NCBI GenBank assembly: GCA_964648215.1
Contig: CAZYMF010000103.1
Coordinates: forward strand, 1-16,576
Length of the DNA stretch: 16,576 nucleotides
From: CAZYMF01 sp964648215
GTDB taxonomy: Bacteria; Desulfobacterota; Binatia; HRBIN30; JACQVA1
Direction: 5' to 3'
Positions 5,386 through 12,928 of this stretch are shown here, piece after piece. The position numbers were made by a program, and so were the translations under genes. Numbering within the stretch: the stretch's first letter is position 1; each line of letters begins with the position of its first letter. The notes below the pieces were generated by a model. The model made no database searches. It worked only from the letters and a program-made list of their open reading frames with translations, and was not told the origin of the DNA.

Positions 5386-8070
5386 GTGGTTGAGCGTGCG
5401 GCAGCAACGTCCGCCGCCGGATTGGCCGACGCTATCGCCGGTTGGACGCGCGAACAGGTCGAAGCGCTGGTCGCCCGCTATTGCCCCGGGTGGCGGATTC
5501 CACGGCTGTTCGCGGGTCACGAGGTGGGGCCCGACACGCGTGCCGATCTCGCCTACACCCTCGGCCTGCTCGAAGCGGCGGGGCAGACGGAGGTGGCGGG
5601 CGTCGCGATGCCGGAGGCGATCGGGCGGGTGCTGCGTGTCGTCGACGGACCGGGAACGCACACCTTCTTCTCGTATCGCGTCGCCGAGACGCTGCTCCGC
5701 TACGGCCGCTTCGACGACAACCCCCTGCTCGCCGGCTGGTCCGCCGCCGAGCGCGCCAACATCGCCGAGGCCTGCGATTCGACGGCGTGGATCGGGCTGC
5801 TCGAGCACGGAACGCTGCCGGCCAACTACGCCGCCGTCCTGGCGCGCTGCGAGCTGGCGCGGTCCGCGCTCGGCCTGCCCGCGGACGAGGCTGCGCTGGC
5901 GCGTCTGATCGACGGGGTCGCCCGCCTCTTCACCCGCCACCCGCGCGGCTGGCACGACGACTCTCCCGCCGGGGCGGGGCGGTACGACATCTACACGGCC
6001 GACCTGTACCTGTTTGCCGAGCCACTGGCGACGGCCGCGCGCTTTGCGGCGCGTTTGCAGGAACCGTGGCAGCGGGGACTGCGCTCCGCGCTCGACCTGG
6101 TCGAGAAGATCGGCGCGCGTAACGGCGCGGCGTTCACGTGGGGGCGTTCGACCGGCGCCCTGGCCGTCTGCCTGACCATCGAGCTCGGGGCGCTGGCGGC
6201 AAGCCGAGGCCTCGGTCGCGATCCGGCGTTCTGGCTCGGCCGGGCGGCGCACGCCTTCGACCGCTTCCGGACCTGGATGAGCGACGGTCTCGTGACCGCG
6301 CATCGCGAGCGGTCGCCCTACGCGTACCGCGGGCTGCAGCGTTGGTTGCAGATGACCCTCGACGCCCAGGGAAAGCTGGCCTGGGCCGCGGCCGAGCTGC
6401 GCCGGGCGCCCGGGAACCTGCAGGCGACACCGCCGCCGGCGCTGTTCCCGCCTCACGACGAGCTGGTGGTCTTCTCCGAATCGCCCTGGGCGGGCGTGTG
6501 GACGCATCGTTCGCGCTCCCTGGGCTTTGTGCTGCCGATGATGGGAGTGACGCTCAACGACTATCTTCCGGGTCCGCAGGCTCCGGATGTTCTCGAGGTG
6601 CCGGTGGAGAGCGAGCTGCCCACCGGTGTGCCGTTGCTGGTGCGCGGTGGCACGCGCTTTACCGGCGGCGGTGCGCCCGTGAGCGTGACCCACGAGCCCG
6701 GGCGGATGCGGGTGGCGTGGGACCGCTTTCCGCGCGCGGGGCTGTGGGACTGCACCGAGCAGACGCCGGCGCTGGCGGGTACGCGTGCGGTCGAGATCGA
6801 GGTGCACGGGAGCGAGCTGCGGGGCAGGGAGCAACTGCGCTTCGCCGAGATGCCCGATGCCGTCGGGTTCCAGTTTGCCGAGAGCGCGGCGCGGCCACTG
6901 CGGGTGACGTTCGGCAGCGATCGACCGCATCAGGTCACGGTGATCGAGACCGCCGGCCTGAGAGAGTATCGCAGCTTCTGGGGCGCACTGCCCCGCGTTC
7001 ACCAGGTCGACGTCGAGCCGGCGGCGGAGATCGAGCTCGCCTGGAGCGTCGCTCCCGTGCTGCGCGTCGCCACCTCGTCGAGCCACCACCACTACAACCG
7101 CAGCTTGTACGATCCGCTCGCCGGTCGTGTGAGCGAGTCGCAGTTTCCCTTCGAGTGGCTGAGCGACCCCGCCGCGGTGGACGAGGAAGCCTTGCGCCGG
7201 CTGGATATCTTCCACCTGCACTGGCCGGAGTGGGTCAGCCATTCCGCCGACGTCCACCGCGCGTTGGTGGAGAGGTTGCGCGCCGCCGAGGTCCGCATCG
7301 TGTGGACGCAGCACAACCTCGTCCCCCACTCGCGCGAGGCGGGGCTGAGCGAGCTGTACGAGGTGTGGGCGGAGGCCGCGGACGCACTGATTCACCACAG
7401 CTCCTATGGCGCCTCGCGCATCAAGGCACGCTACACGTTCCGGCCGGGGGCCATCCACCGCGTCATCCCGCATCCGCACTTCGGCCATCTGATGGCACCG
7501 GGCGCGGCAGGCGACCGGGGCGCGGTCGAGCGCGAGCTGGGCCTGCCGCCGTGCTCGATCCGTCTCGGGATGATCGGCGCGCCGCGACCGGAGAAGGACG
7601 TGCAGCTCGTCCTCGATGCATTCTCCGCCTGCCGTCGGGATGACCTCGGCCTGCTCGTGCTCTCGCTCGGCGCGGAGGATCGTGTGCCCGACGATCCGCG
7701 GATTACGGCGATGCCGTACGAGATGGTGGACCGGGCGACGTACGATCGCCGCCTGCGTGCCATCGACGCCCTCGTCTTTCCCATCCGCGACGGAGAGCTC
7801 CTGACCAGCGGCGTCGTCGGTGACGCCGTCGGCGCGGGTCTGCCGTCGATCGTGTCGGAGTGGGGATTCCTGCGCGAGGCGCTTGGCGACGGCGCTATCT
7901 GTTACGGCAGCAGCGCGGCCGATCTGACGCGCTGTCTCGCCACGCTGACGCCGGCGCATCTGGAACGAGCCGCCGCTGCCGCCCGCGCGCTGCAGCCCGT
8001 CTACGCCAGGGAGCGCATCGCGGAGATGACGCTCGATCTGCTCACCGAGCTCGGGTCGGCGAAGCTGTAG
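5386..8070 (+). CDS. Fusion: toroid-like domain, beta-sandwich and GT4-type glycosyltransferase
   Basis: One uninterrupted frame of about 894 residues with three regions. Residues about 1-345 are helical and aromatic-rich, with GRYDIYTADLYLF (about 199-211) and AFTWGRSTGALAVCL (about 249-263); this resembles the (alpha/alpha) toroid of heparinase-type lyases or related hydrolases. Residues about 356-558 are strand-rich and look like a beta-sandwich. Residues about 560-894 look like a GT-B glycosyltransferase of the GT4 type, with FHLHWPEW, a PRPEKD segment (about 732-738) where GT4 enzymes have their donor-phosphate Arg/Lys, and DGELLTSGVVGDAVGAGLPS (about 803-822) in place of the usual EX7E loop. 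No signal peptide or membrane helix is seen, so it is probably cytoplasmic. Start: GTG at 5386 has GGAG about 10 nt upstream; an ATG at 5260 would add 42 unlikely-looking residues. The last codon lies within a palindromic repeat. The first two domain calls are by style and much less sure than the third. Confidence 0.8.
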   Translation: MVERAAATSAAGLADAIAGWTREQVEALVARYCPGWRIPRLFAGHEVGPDTRADLAYTLGLLEAAGQTEVAGVAMPEAIGRVLRVVDGPGTHTFFSYRVAETLLRYGRFDDNPLLAGWSAAERANIAEACDSTAWIGLLEHGTLPANYAAVLARCELARSALGLPADEAALARLIDGVARLFTRHPRGWHDDSPAGAGRYDIYTADLYLFAEPLATAARFAARLQEPWQRGLRSALDLVEKIGARNGAAFTWGRSTGALAVCLTIELGALAASRGLGRDPAFWLGRAAHAFDRFRTWMSDGLVTAHRERSPYAYRGLQRWLQMTLDAQGKLAWAAAELRRAPGNLQATPPPALFPPHDELVVFSESPWAGVWTHRSRSLGFVLPMMGVTLNDYLPGPQAPDVLEVPVESELPTGVPLLVRGGTRFTGGGAPVSVTHEPGRMRVAWDRFPRAGLWDCTEQTPALAGTRAVEIEVHGSELRGREQLRFAEMPDAVGFQFAESAARPLRVTFGSDRPHQVTVIETAGLREYRSFWGALPRVHQVDVEPAAEIELAWSVAPVLRVATSSSHHHYNRSLYDPLAGRVSESQFPFEWLSDPAAVDEEALRRLDIFHLHWPEWVSHSADVHRALVERLRAAEVRIVWTQHNLVPHSREAGLSELYEVWAEAADALIHHSSYGASRIKARYTFRPGAIHRVIPHPHFGHLMAPGAAGDRGAVERELGLPPCSIRLGMIGAPRPEKDVQLVLDAFSACRRDDLGLLVLSLGAEDRVPDDPRITAMPYEMVDRATYDRRLRAIDALVFPIRDGELLTSGVVGDAVGAGLPSIVSEWGFLREALGDGAICYGSSAADLTRCLATLTPAHLERAAAAARALQPVYARERIAEMTLDLLTELGSAKL

Positions 8071-8149
8071 GGCGGGCAGTGCCCGCCTTCAGGTGTCGGC
8101 ACGCGCAGTGGCCCCGACGCCGCGCCGTGGCGGGCAGTGCCCGCCCTAC
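8067..8149. repeat. Doublet of GGCGGGCAGTGCCCGCC palindromes
   Basis: The 17-mer GGCGGGCAGTGCCCGCC occurs at 8071-8087 and 8129-8145, each near-perfectly self-complementary. GTAG precedes the first and CTAC follows the second, so the whole unit (8067-8149) is itself an inverted repeat around a 41-nt middle. The TAG stop of the upstream gene (8068-8070) is part of the first arm. The doublet lies between convergent genes, resembles paired REP elements, and may terminate transcription from both sides. Confidence 0.7.
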
Positions 8150-8177
8150 GGGTCGAGCAGCGACGGCGCGTGCCTCG

Positions 8178-9617
8178 TCAGCGCCGCTGCTTGGCCGCGG
8201 TGAGCGTCTCGTACTCCGGACGGCCGCGGTAGAACGGGTCGAGCGGGTAGCAGCCCGAGACCAGGCCGTGGCGCGGCGCCGTGGTGCAGTCGCTGAAGGT
8301 GCGGCAGAGCCGTTTGCGGTCGAGGGGAACGCCGGCGAGCACGTGCGCGGGCAGCCGGGGATAGGCGAGGACCATGCGGCCGAGGCCGACGGCGTCGAAC
8401 CAGCCCGCGCGCACGCACGCCTGCGCCACGTGCGGGAGGTAGTCCTGGAGGTAGCTCCAGCCCGACGACACGACGATCATCTCGGGCAGCGCCCGCTTGA
8501 TCTCGCGCGCGGCGTCGAGGAGGCGCGCCACGCCGATCACCGGGTCCTCCGGCGGGGCATAGCCGTCGCTCGGCGGAAACGCGGCTGGCCGCTGCACGTG
8601 CGGGGCGTAGTAGGGGCTCGCCGCGGTGACGTTCAGCCAGCGCACGCCGAGGTCGAACAGGGAGCGGGCGAGCGCAATCGCCTCGGAGAGCTCGGGCTGG
8701 TGGGGCGGCCGGGGGCTCAACCCGAAGCCCCAGAGATAGGGGAGGGGATGCGGCTCGGGAACGCCGCGCCCGAGACGGCCGCTGGCATCCCGGCCCTCGG
8801 CTCGGTGCGGCACGGCGTCGAAGACGGACAGGCGCACGGCGACTTCGAGCCCCGGGGCAGCAGCGTGGATCGCGGCGACTAGCTCCCGCAACAGCTGCGT
8901 CCGCCCGGCCAGGGGTGCGCCGCCGAATCGGCCCGGGCGCTCGCGCGCCGAGAGAAACTCGTGCAGCAGGTAGCCGTGGCAGTGCTTGAGGTCGATGAAA
9001 TCGAAACCCTCGGCCTGGGCCAGAGAAGCGGCGCGAGCGAAGCAGGGGATCAACTGCGCGAGGTCTTGGTCGGTGAGGACGGGCGCGTCGTCGGCGACGC
9101 CGACACGCGCATCGAGGAGAGGATGCCGATAGGCGAGGCGCGGGGCGGGCGTGCCGCGCGGCCGCGACCACCGGCCGCTGTGCGTCAACTGCAGGCCGAC
9201 GAGCGGCTCGACGCCGGCGGCGCGGGCCGCGGCGACCAGCTCGTGGCGGAGGTCACCGAGGCTGATTGCGGTGTCGTCGGTCAGCAGCAACTGGTTCGGG
9301 TTGGCGCGCCCGTCCTGGCGCACGGCGACGGCCTCGCCGCCCCAGATCCACGCCGCTCCCGAGCGGCCGAAGTTGCGCCAGCGCCGGCGCGTCAGCTCGC
9401 TGGGGCGGCCGTCGGTGGTTCCGTCCCAACCTTCCATCGGCTGGACGACGAAGCGGTTGGCGACGGTCCGCGCCGGGCTCACGGCAAGCGGCTGGGCGAG
9501 CGGAGAGGCCGGGGCCGGCAGCACCTCGTCGTCGCACGGCAGCGCCAGGCCGAGGCTTGCGAAATGAGAGCGCAGGGCGGCGGCGGTGCCGAACGAGGCG
9601 ATGCGGGGGAAGCTCAT
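8178..9617 (-). CDS. Old Yellow Enzyme-family NADH:flavin oxidoreductase
   Basis: Predicted FMN-binding TIM-barrel oxidoreductase of 479 residues, longer than simple Old Yellow Enzymes because of a ~45-residue N-terminal extension and a C-terminal tail. VVQPMEGWDG (57-66), QLTHSGRWSRP (143-153) and DLKHCHGYLLHEFLSARERPGRFGG (from 209) are the family's FMN and active-site signatures; H212 and H214 are the likely substrate-anion pair. GWFDAVGLGRMVLAYP (405-420) is the phosphate-binding end of the barrel. The tail carries C438, C444 and C456, spaced like three of the four [4Fe-4S] ligands of trimethylamine dehydrogenase/2,4-dienoyl-CoA reductase relatives, but the second ligand position is F441. 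The C-terminal FAD/NAD domain of those enzymes is absent. The start overlaps the stop of the upstream isomerase gene by 4 nt (ATGA), so the two are translationally coupled. It is the last gene of a three-gene operon. The substrate is an unsaturated carbonyl or similar compound that I cannot identify. Confidence 0.92.
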   Translation of the reverse strand: MSFPRIASFGTAAALRSHFASLGLALPCDDEVLPAPASPLAQPLAVSPARTVANRFVVQPMEGWDGTTDGRPSELTRRRWRNFGRSGAAWIWGGEAVAVRQDGRANPNQLLLTDDTAISLGDLRHELVAAARAAGVEPLVGLQLTHSGRWSRPRGTPAPRLAYRHPLLDARVGVADDAPVLTDQDLAQLIPCFARAASLAQAEGFDFIDLKHCHGYLLHEFLSARERPGRFGGAPLAGRTQLLRELVAAIHAAAPGLEVAVRLSVFDAVPHRAEGRDASGRLGRGVPEPHPLPYLWGFGLSPRPPHQPELSEAIALARSLFDLGVRWLNVTAASPYYAPHVQRPAAFPPSDGYAPPEDPVIGVARLLDAAREIKRALPEMIVVSSGWSYLQDYLPHVAQACVRAGWFDAVGLGRMVLAYPRLPAHVLAGVPLDRKRLCRTFSDCTTAPRHGLVSGCYPLDPFYRGRPEYETLTAAKQRR

Positions 9618-10423
9618 TCCCTCTCATCGCGAAGGCCGGCCAGCACCTCGCGGACGAAAGCGACGTCGGCGGCGAGCTTCTCCTCGACGGAGCGCTCGTC
9701 GGCGGCGAGGAACTCGATGGTCAGCGGGCCGCGGTAGCCGGCGCGCAGCGCGGCGGGAAGGATCGCGCGGTAGTCGAGCACGCCATCGGCGAGCGAGCCG
9801 CCCGGCAGCACCGCGCTCGTGCCGTCGGGATTCCACTGGTAATTTTTGAGGTGGAAGTAGGCGGCGCGGCCGATCAGGGCCGCAGCGTCGTCCGCCTGGT
9901 GCGGTACCTGGTCGGGCGGAAGGAAGTCGAGAACCTGGTAGTTGAGCGCCAGGTTGTCGCGGTCGACCGCGTCGAACAGGTGTGCGATGCGCTCGGGCGT
10001 ATCGGCAAACGAGCCCAGGTGGCGTTCGACGACGACGGTGACACCGTCCTTGCGCCCGGCATCGCAGGCCGTTTGCAGCAGGGTCACGGAGGGCGCGGGG
10101 TCGGAGTTGCCTTCGTCGATCGGCTCGGCCCAGACGCGCAGCAGCGGGGTGCCGAGGGCGGCGGCGATGGCCGCCTCGCGTTGCGCGTGCGCTGGCGTCG
10201 TCTGGCCAAAGCGGCCGAGGTAGGAGCCGTACGCGATCACCTCGATGCCGGCGGCTTGCACCGCGCGGCCGATCTCGGCGGCGGCCGCCGGCCCTTCCTC
10301 GGGGTCGAGATGCGGGCGGTGCGCGGTGACCTCGACGCCGTCCAGGCCGGCGGCGGCGGCAAGCGCCGCGGCGGCGGCGATCGGCCGGTCGAGGGCGGAA
10401 ATCGAGCAGAATCCCAGTTTCAT
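9614..10423 (-). CDS. Sugar phosphate isomerase/epimerase-like TIM-barrel protein
   Basis: Predicted cytoplasmic protein of 269 residues of the xylose-isomerase-like / AP-endonuclease-2 superfamily, metal-dependent TIM barrels that isomerise, epimerise or dehydrate sugars, inositols and keto-sugars. Likely metal-site residues are E133 (VVERH), D166 (in LNYQVLDF), H191 (YFHLKN) and E237 (GPLTIEF), the usual order for the family. The strand-1 start MKLGFCSISALDR is typical, so the ATG at 10423 is preferred over in-frame methionines inside the upstream gene. It begins 4 nt after the dehydrogenase stop and ends by overlapping the oxidoreductase start, so all three form one transcript. No clear Shine-Dalgarno is seen; coupling may replace it. 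The substrate could be a sugar, a ketosugar or a polyol, and sequence alone does not decide. Confidence 0.9.
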   Translation of the reverse strand: MKLGFCSISALDRPIAAAAALAAAAGLDGVEVTAHRPHLDPEEGPAAAAEIGRAVQAAGIEVIAYGSYLGRFGQTTPAHAQREAAIAAALGTPLLRVWAEPIDEGNSDPAPSVTLLQTACDAGRKDGVTVVVERHLGSFADTPERIAHLFDAVDRDNLALNYQVLDFLPPDQVPHQADDAAALIGRAAYFHLKNYQWNPDGTSAVLPGGSLADGVLDYRAILPAALRAGYRGPLTIEFLAADERSVEEKLAADVAFVREVLAGLRDERE

Positions 10424-10427
10424 TCGA

Positions 10428-11435
10428 TCACGCGACCCGCGCGAGGTCGTCGCGCCGGATTCCATAGCGAAAGGGTTCCCCACGGATGAAGCGCTCGATC
10501 TCGTCGAGCGCCAGCGCCGTCATGCGCCGGGTCTCCGCACCCATCGCCCCGGCGACGTGCGGCGTGAGAAACACGTTGGGAAGCTCGTAGAGCGGAGAAC
10601 TCTCGGGCAGCACCTCCGGCTCGGTGGTGTCGAGGACGGCGTGGATGCGGCCGGAGACGAGCTCGTCGGTCAGGGCGTCGCCGTCGACGAGCCAGCCGCG
10701 CGCGGTGTTGACCAGCGTCGCCCCGTCGCGGAGCAGCGCCAGGCGCCGGCGATCGAGGAGGTGGTGGGTCTCGGGCACGGCGGGAGCGTGCAGCGAGACG
10801 ACGTCACAGGCACGGAGCAGCTCGTCGAGGTCGGCGCGGCGGGCGCCGAGGGCGGCGGCACCGGCGTCGTCGAGAAACGGATCGGCGACCAGCATCTCGA
10901 AGTCGAACGGTCGCAGTAGCTCGAGAACGCGGCGGCCGACGTGCGAGGCGCCGACGATCCCGACCGTCTTGCGGTAGTTGCCGAGGCCGGGGAACTCGGC
11001 CGGCCACCAGCGGAAGGAGCGGGCCTCGGCATAGCGCCGCTGCAGGCCGAAGACGCGCTTGTTGGCGAAGAGGATGGCCGCCAGCGTGTACTCGGCCACC
11101 GGCACGGCGTTGGCCGCGGCCGCGGAGCTGACGGCGAGGCGGCGATCCCAGCAGGCGTCGGTGACGTGGCCCTTGACGGTGCCGGCGGCGTGCACGATCG
11201 CCCGCAGCCGCGGCGCTCGGGCGAGGGCCGGCGCCTCGATGGGAGGGCAGCCCCAGCCGGTGAGCAGGATCTCGGCGCGCGGAAGCAGCGCCTCGGCACG
11301 GGAGTCCTCGAAGACCGTCAGCGGCTCGGCGTCGGGTACGTCGCACAGGCTGTGGAGCCGCGCCGACAGCGCCTCGTCGAAGAGATCGGCGGTGAAGAGC
11401 GGCACCATGGCGAGCACGACGACGGGCTTCGACAT
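10428..11435 (-). CDS. D-isomer-specific 2-hydroxyacid dehydrogenase
   Basis: Predicted NAD(P)-dependent dehydrogenase of 335 residues that interconverts a 2-hydroxyacid and a 2-ketoacid. The three catalytic residues of the family are in place: R246 (NTARGWLVDGDAL), E272 (DTTEPEVLP) and H293 (TPHVAGA). The nucleotide-binding loop reads GIVGASHVGR (159-168), so the GxGxxG pattern has serine at the middle glycine. VPVAEYTLAAIL (111-122) is the family's interdomain helix. It is the first gene of the minus-strand operon and likely carries the promoter in the 102-nt gap to the divergent acyl-CoA dehydrogenase; a 20-bp near-palindrome covers its start codon. Phosphoglycerate or erythronate-phosphate dehydrogenase roles are less likely because no ACT or other extra domain is present. 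Substrate unknown. Confidence 0.92.
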   Translation of the reverse strand: MSKPVVVLAMVPLFTADLFDEALSARLHSLCDVPDAEPLTVFEDSRAEALLPRAEILLTGWGCPPIEAPALARAPRLRAIVHAAGTVKGHVTDACWDRRLAVSSAAAANAVPVAEYTLAAILFANKRVFGLQRRYAEARSFRWWPAEFPGLGNYRKTVGIVGASHVGRRVLELLRPFDFEMLVADPFLDDAGAAALGARRADLDELLRACDVVSLHAPAVPETHHLLDRRRLALLRDGATLVNTARGWLVDGDALTDELVSGRIHAVLDTTEPEVLPESSPLYELPNVFLTPHVAGAMGAETRRMTALALDEIERFIRGEPFRYGIRRDDLARVA

Positions 11436-11449
11436 CGGCGCCAATGTCG
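11430..11449. promoter_or_regulatory. Near-perfect 20-bp palindrome, possible operator
   Basis: CGACATCGGCGCCAATGTCG matches its reverse complement at 18 of 20 positions. It covers the start codon of the dehydrogenase and lies in the divergent gap shared with the acyl-CoA dehydrogenase, where a repressor could control one or both genes. The symmetry is directly visible; the regulatory role is inferred, and no matching regulator gene is in the window. Confidence 0.35.
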
Positions 11450-11537
11450 GTCGCCGCTGCGGGCAAGTCAAGCGATTCGGCCGGGCGGACACCCCCCTTG
11501 GCCAAGCCGCGATCTCCGTGCTAGGCGATTGCGTACT

Positions 11538-12683
11538 ATGTTCGACCCAACACTCACAGAGGAACAGGAACAGCTCGTCGAGACGGCGCGGCGCTTTGCG
11601 GCGGACCGCCTCATCCCCAACGCGACCGAGTGGGATCGCAAGGAAGAGTTTCCGACCAAGGTCTTCGAGGAGGCCTGGCAGCTGGGCCTGATGAACGTCG
11701 AGCTGCCCGAGGCGTACGGCGGTGTCGGCCTCCACACCTTCGACGGATGCCTGGTCTCCGAGGAGCTCGCCTACGGTTGCGCGGCGATTGCCACCAGCAT
11801 CATGTGCAATCACCTCGGCTCGCTGCCGCTCTTCATCGCCGGCAGCGATGCGCAGAAGGAGAAGTGGCTCAACCGTCTGGGCAGCGAGTGCTGCTTCGTC
11901 AGCTACGCCTGCAGCGAGCCCGACGCCGGATCGGACGTCGCCGGGATGAAGACGAAGATCGTTCGCGACGGCGACGGCTGGCGTCTGACGGGGCAGAAGC
12001 GCTGGATCACCAACGCCGGCCACGCCGGCTTCTTCACTGGCTTCGCGACGATGGACCCGGCCCAGCGCCACCGCGGGATCACGGCGTTCGTCGTGCCGGC
12101 CGACGCGCCCGGCCTGTCGATCGGCCGCAAGGAGGACAAGCTCGGCCAGCGGGCCAGCGACACGCGCGACGTCATCTTCGACGACGTGCGTTTGACCGAC
12201 GAGGAGATCCTCGGGCGCCCGGGCGAGGGTTTTGGAATCGCCATGGAGACCTTCGACCGTTCGCGGCCGATGATCGCGGCCCTCGCCGCCGGCCTCATCC
12301 GCCGCTGTGCGGAGGAGTCGAGGGGCTACGCGCTCGAGCGCAAGACCTTCGGCCAGCCGATCGCCGAGCACCAGGCGATTCAATTCCTCATCGCCGAGAT
12401 GGTGATGGCCTACGAGACCGTGCGGCTGCTGTGGCAGAAGGCGGCGTGGGAGGTCGACAACGGCGTCAAGCGCACCAGCACGTCGGCGATCGCCAAGGCG
12501 TGGGGCGGCGACCTGGCGATGAAGTCGGCCACCGACGCGGTGCAGGTGTTCGGCGGTTACGGCTATACGAAGGAATACCCGGTCGAGAAGCTGATGCGCG
12601 ACGCCAAGCTGCTGCAGATTTACGAAGGAACCTCGCAGGTGCAGCGGATGGTGATCGCGCGGAATTTTCTGTTCCGTGCGTGA
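11538..12683 (+). CDS. Acyl-CoA dehydrogenase
   Basis: Predicted FAD-dependent enzyme of 381 residues, the standard length, that would introduce the alpha,beta double bond in an acyl-CoA and pass electrons to ETF. The N-terminal helical start LTEEQEQLVETARRFA is typical. The middle has the FAD-binding signature YACSEPDAGSD (about 122-132) and RWITNAG (about 155-161). The C-terminal domain has the family stretch DAVQVFGGYGYTKEYPVEKL, and LLQIYEGTSQVQR places the catalytic base at E363, as in medium- and short-chain enzymes rather than isovaleryl- or long-chain types. The ATG at 11538 is chosen because upstream codons are antisense to the dehydrogenase and lack family similarity; no strong Shine-Dalgarno is visible. 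It is monocistronic as far as the window shows, and may work with the acyl-CoA synthetase in beta-oxidation. Its last 9 nt belong to a 55-bp sequence duplicated across the assembly gap. Confidence 0.95.
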   Translation: MFDPTLTEEQEQLVETARRFAADRLIPNATEWDRKEEFPTKVFEEAWQLGLMNVELPEAYGGVGLHTFDGCLVSEELAYGCAAIATSIMCNHLGSLPLFIAGSDAQKEKWLNRLGSECCFVSYACSEPDAGSDVAGMKTKIVRDGDGWRLTGQKRWITNAGHAGFFTGFATMDPAQRHRGITAFVVPADAPGLSIGRKEDKLGQRASDTRDVIFDDVRLTDEEILGRPGEGFGIAMETFDRSRPMIAALAAGLIRRCAEESRGYALERKTFGQPIAEHQAIQFLIAEMVMAYETVRLLWQKAAWEVDNGVKRTSTSAIAKAWGGDLAMKSATDAVQVFGGYGYTKEYPVEKLMRDAKLLQIYEGTSQVQRMVIARNFLFRA

Positions 12684-12884
12684 GAGCGCGAGGCTGGCGG
12701 TTGGCGGTTACGCGGTTGGCGGTTATTAANNNNNNNNNNNNNNNNNNNNNNNNNNNNNNNNNNNNNNNNNNNNNNNNNNNNNNNNNNNNNNNNNNNNNNN
12801 NNNNNNNNNNNNNNNNNNNNNNNNNNNNNCGTGCGTGAGAGCGCGAGGCTGGCGGTTGGCGGTTACGCGGTTGGCGGTTATTAA
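12675..12884. repeat. Assembly gap of 100 N flanked by an exact 55-bp direct repeat
   Basis: Bases 12675-12729 and 12830-12884 are identical over 55 nt, and exactly 100 N (12730-12829) lie between them. The right copy begins at the first base after the Ns and the left copy ends at the last base before them. This is the pattern of two contigs overlapping by one assembly k-mer that were joined with a default gap. Within each copy, GGTTGGCGGTTA is repeated twice, 15 nt apart. The true sequence probably has a single copy and no gap, or an unresolved tandem array. Confidence 0.85.
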
Positions 12885-12928
12885 CAGGGGTCTGGGCCCT
12901 CGGGCATTGTCCCCTCTAACCGCCAACC
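12869..12928 (+). terminator. Long hairpin after acyl-CoA dehydrogenase, possible terminator
   Basis: GGTTGGCGGTTA (12869-12880) is perfectly complementary to TAACCGCCAACC (12917-12928), a 12-bp stem. A second 5-bp stem, AGGGG (12886-12890) with CCCCT (12911-12915), nests inside. There is no T run after it, so rho-independent termination is uncertain. Confidence 0.4.

Noticed and set aside
5146..7959. 937-codon open frame on the minus strand opposite the glycosyltransferase fusion
   Set aside because: Arg/Gln/His-rich translation with no motif; the plus strand encodes clear glycosyltransferase-like sequence.
10941..11537. 199-codon upstream extension of the acyl-CoA dehydrogenase frame
   Set aside because: It is antisense to the 2-hydroxyacid dehydrogenase, and the family normally begins at the FDPTLTEEQ region.
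12869..12928. Integron attC-like site
   Set aside because: The hairpin lacks the paired R/L box layout and no integrase or cassette arrangement is present.
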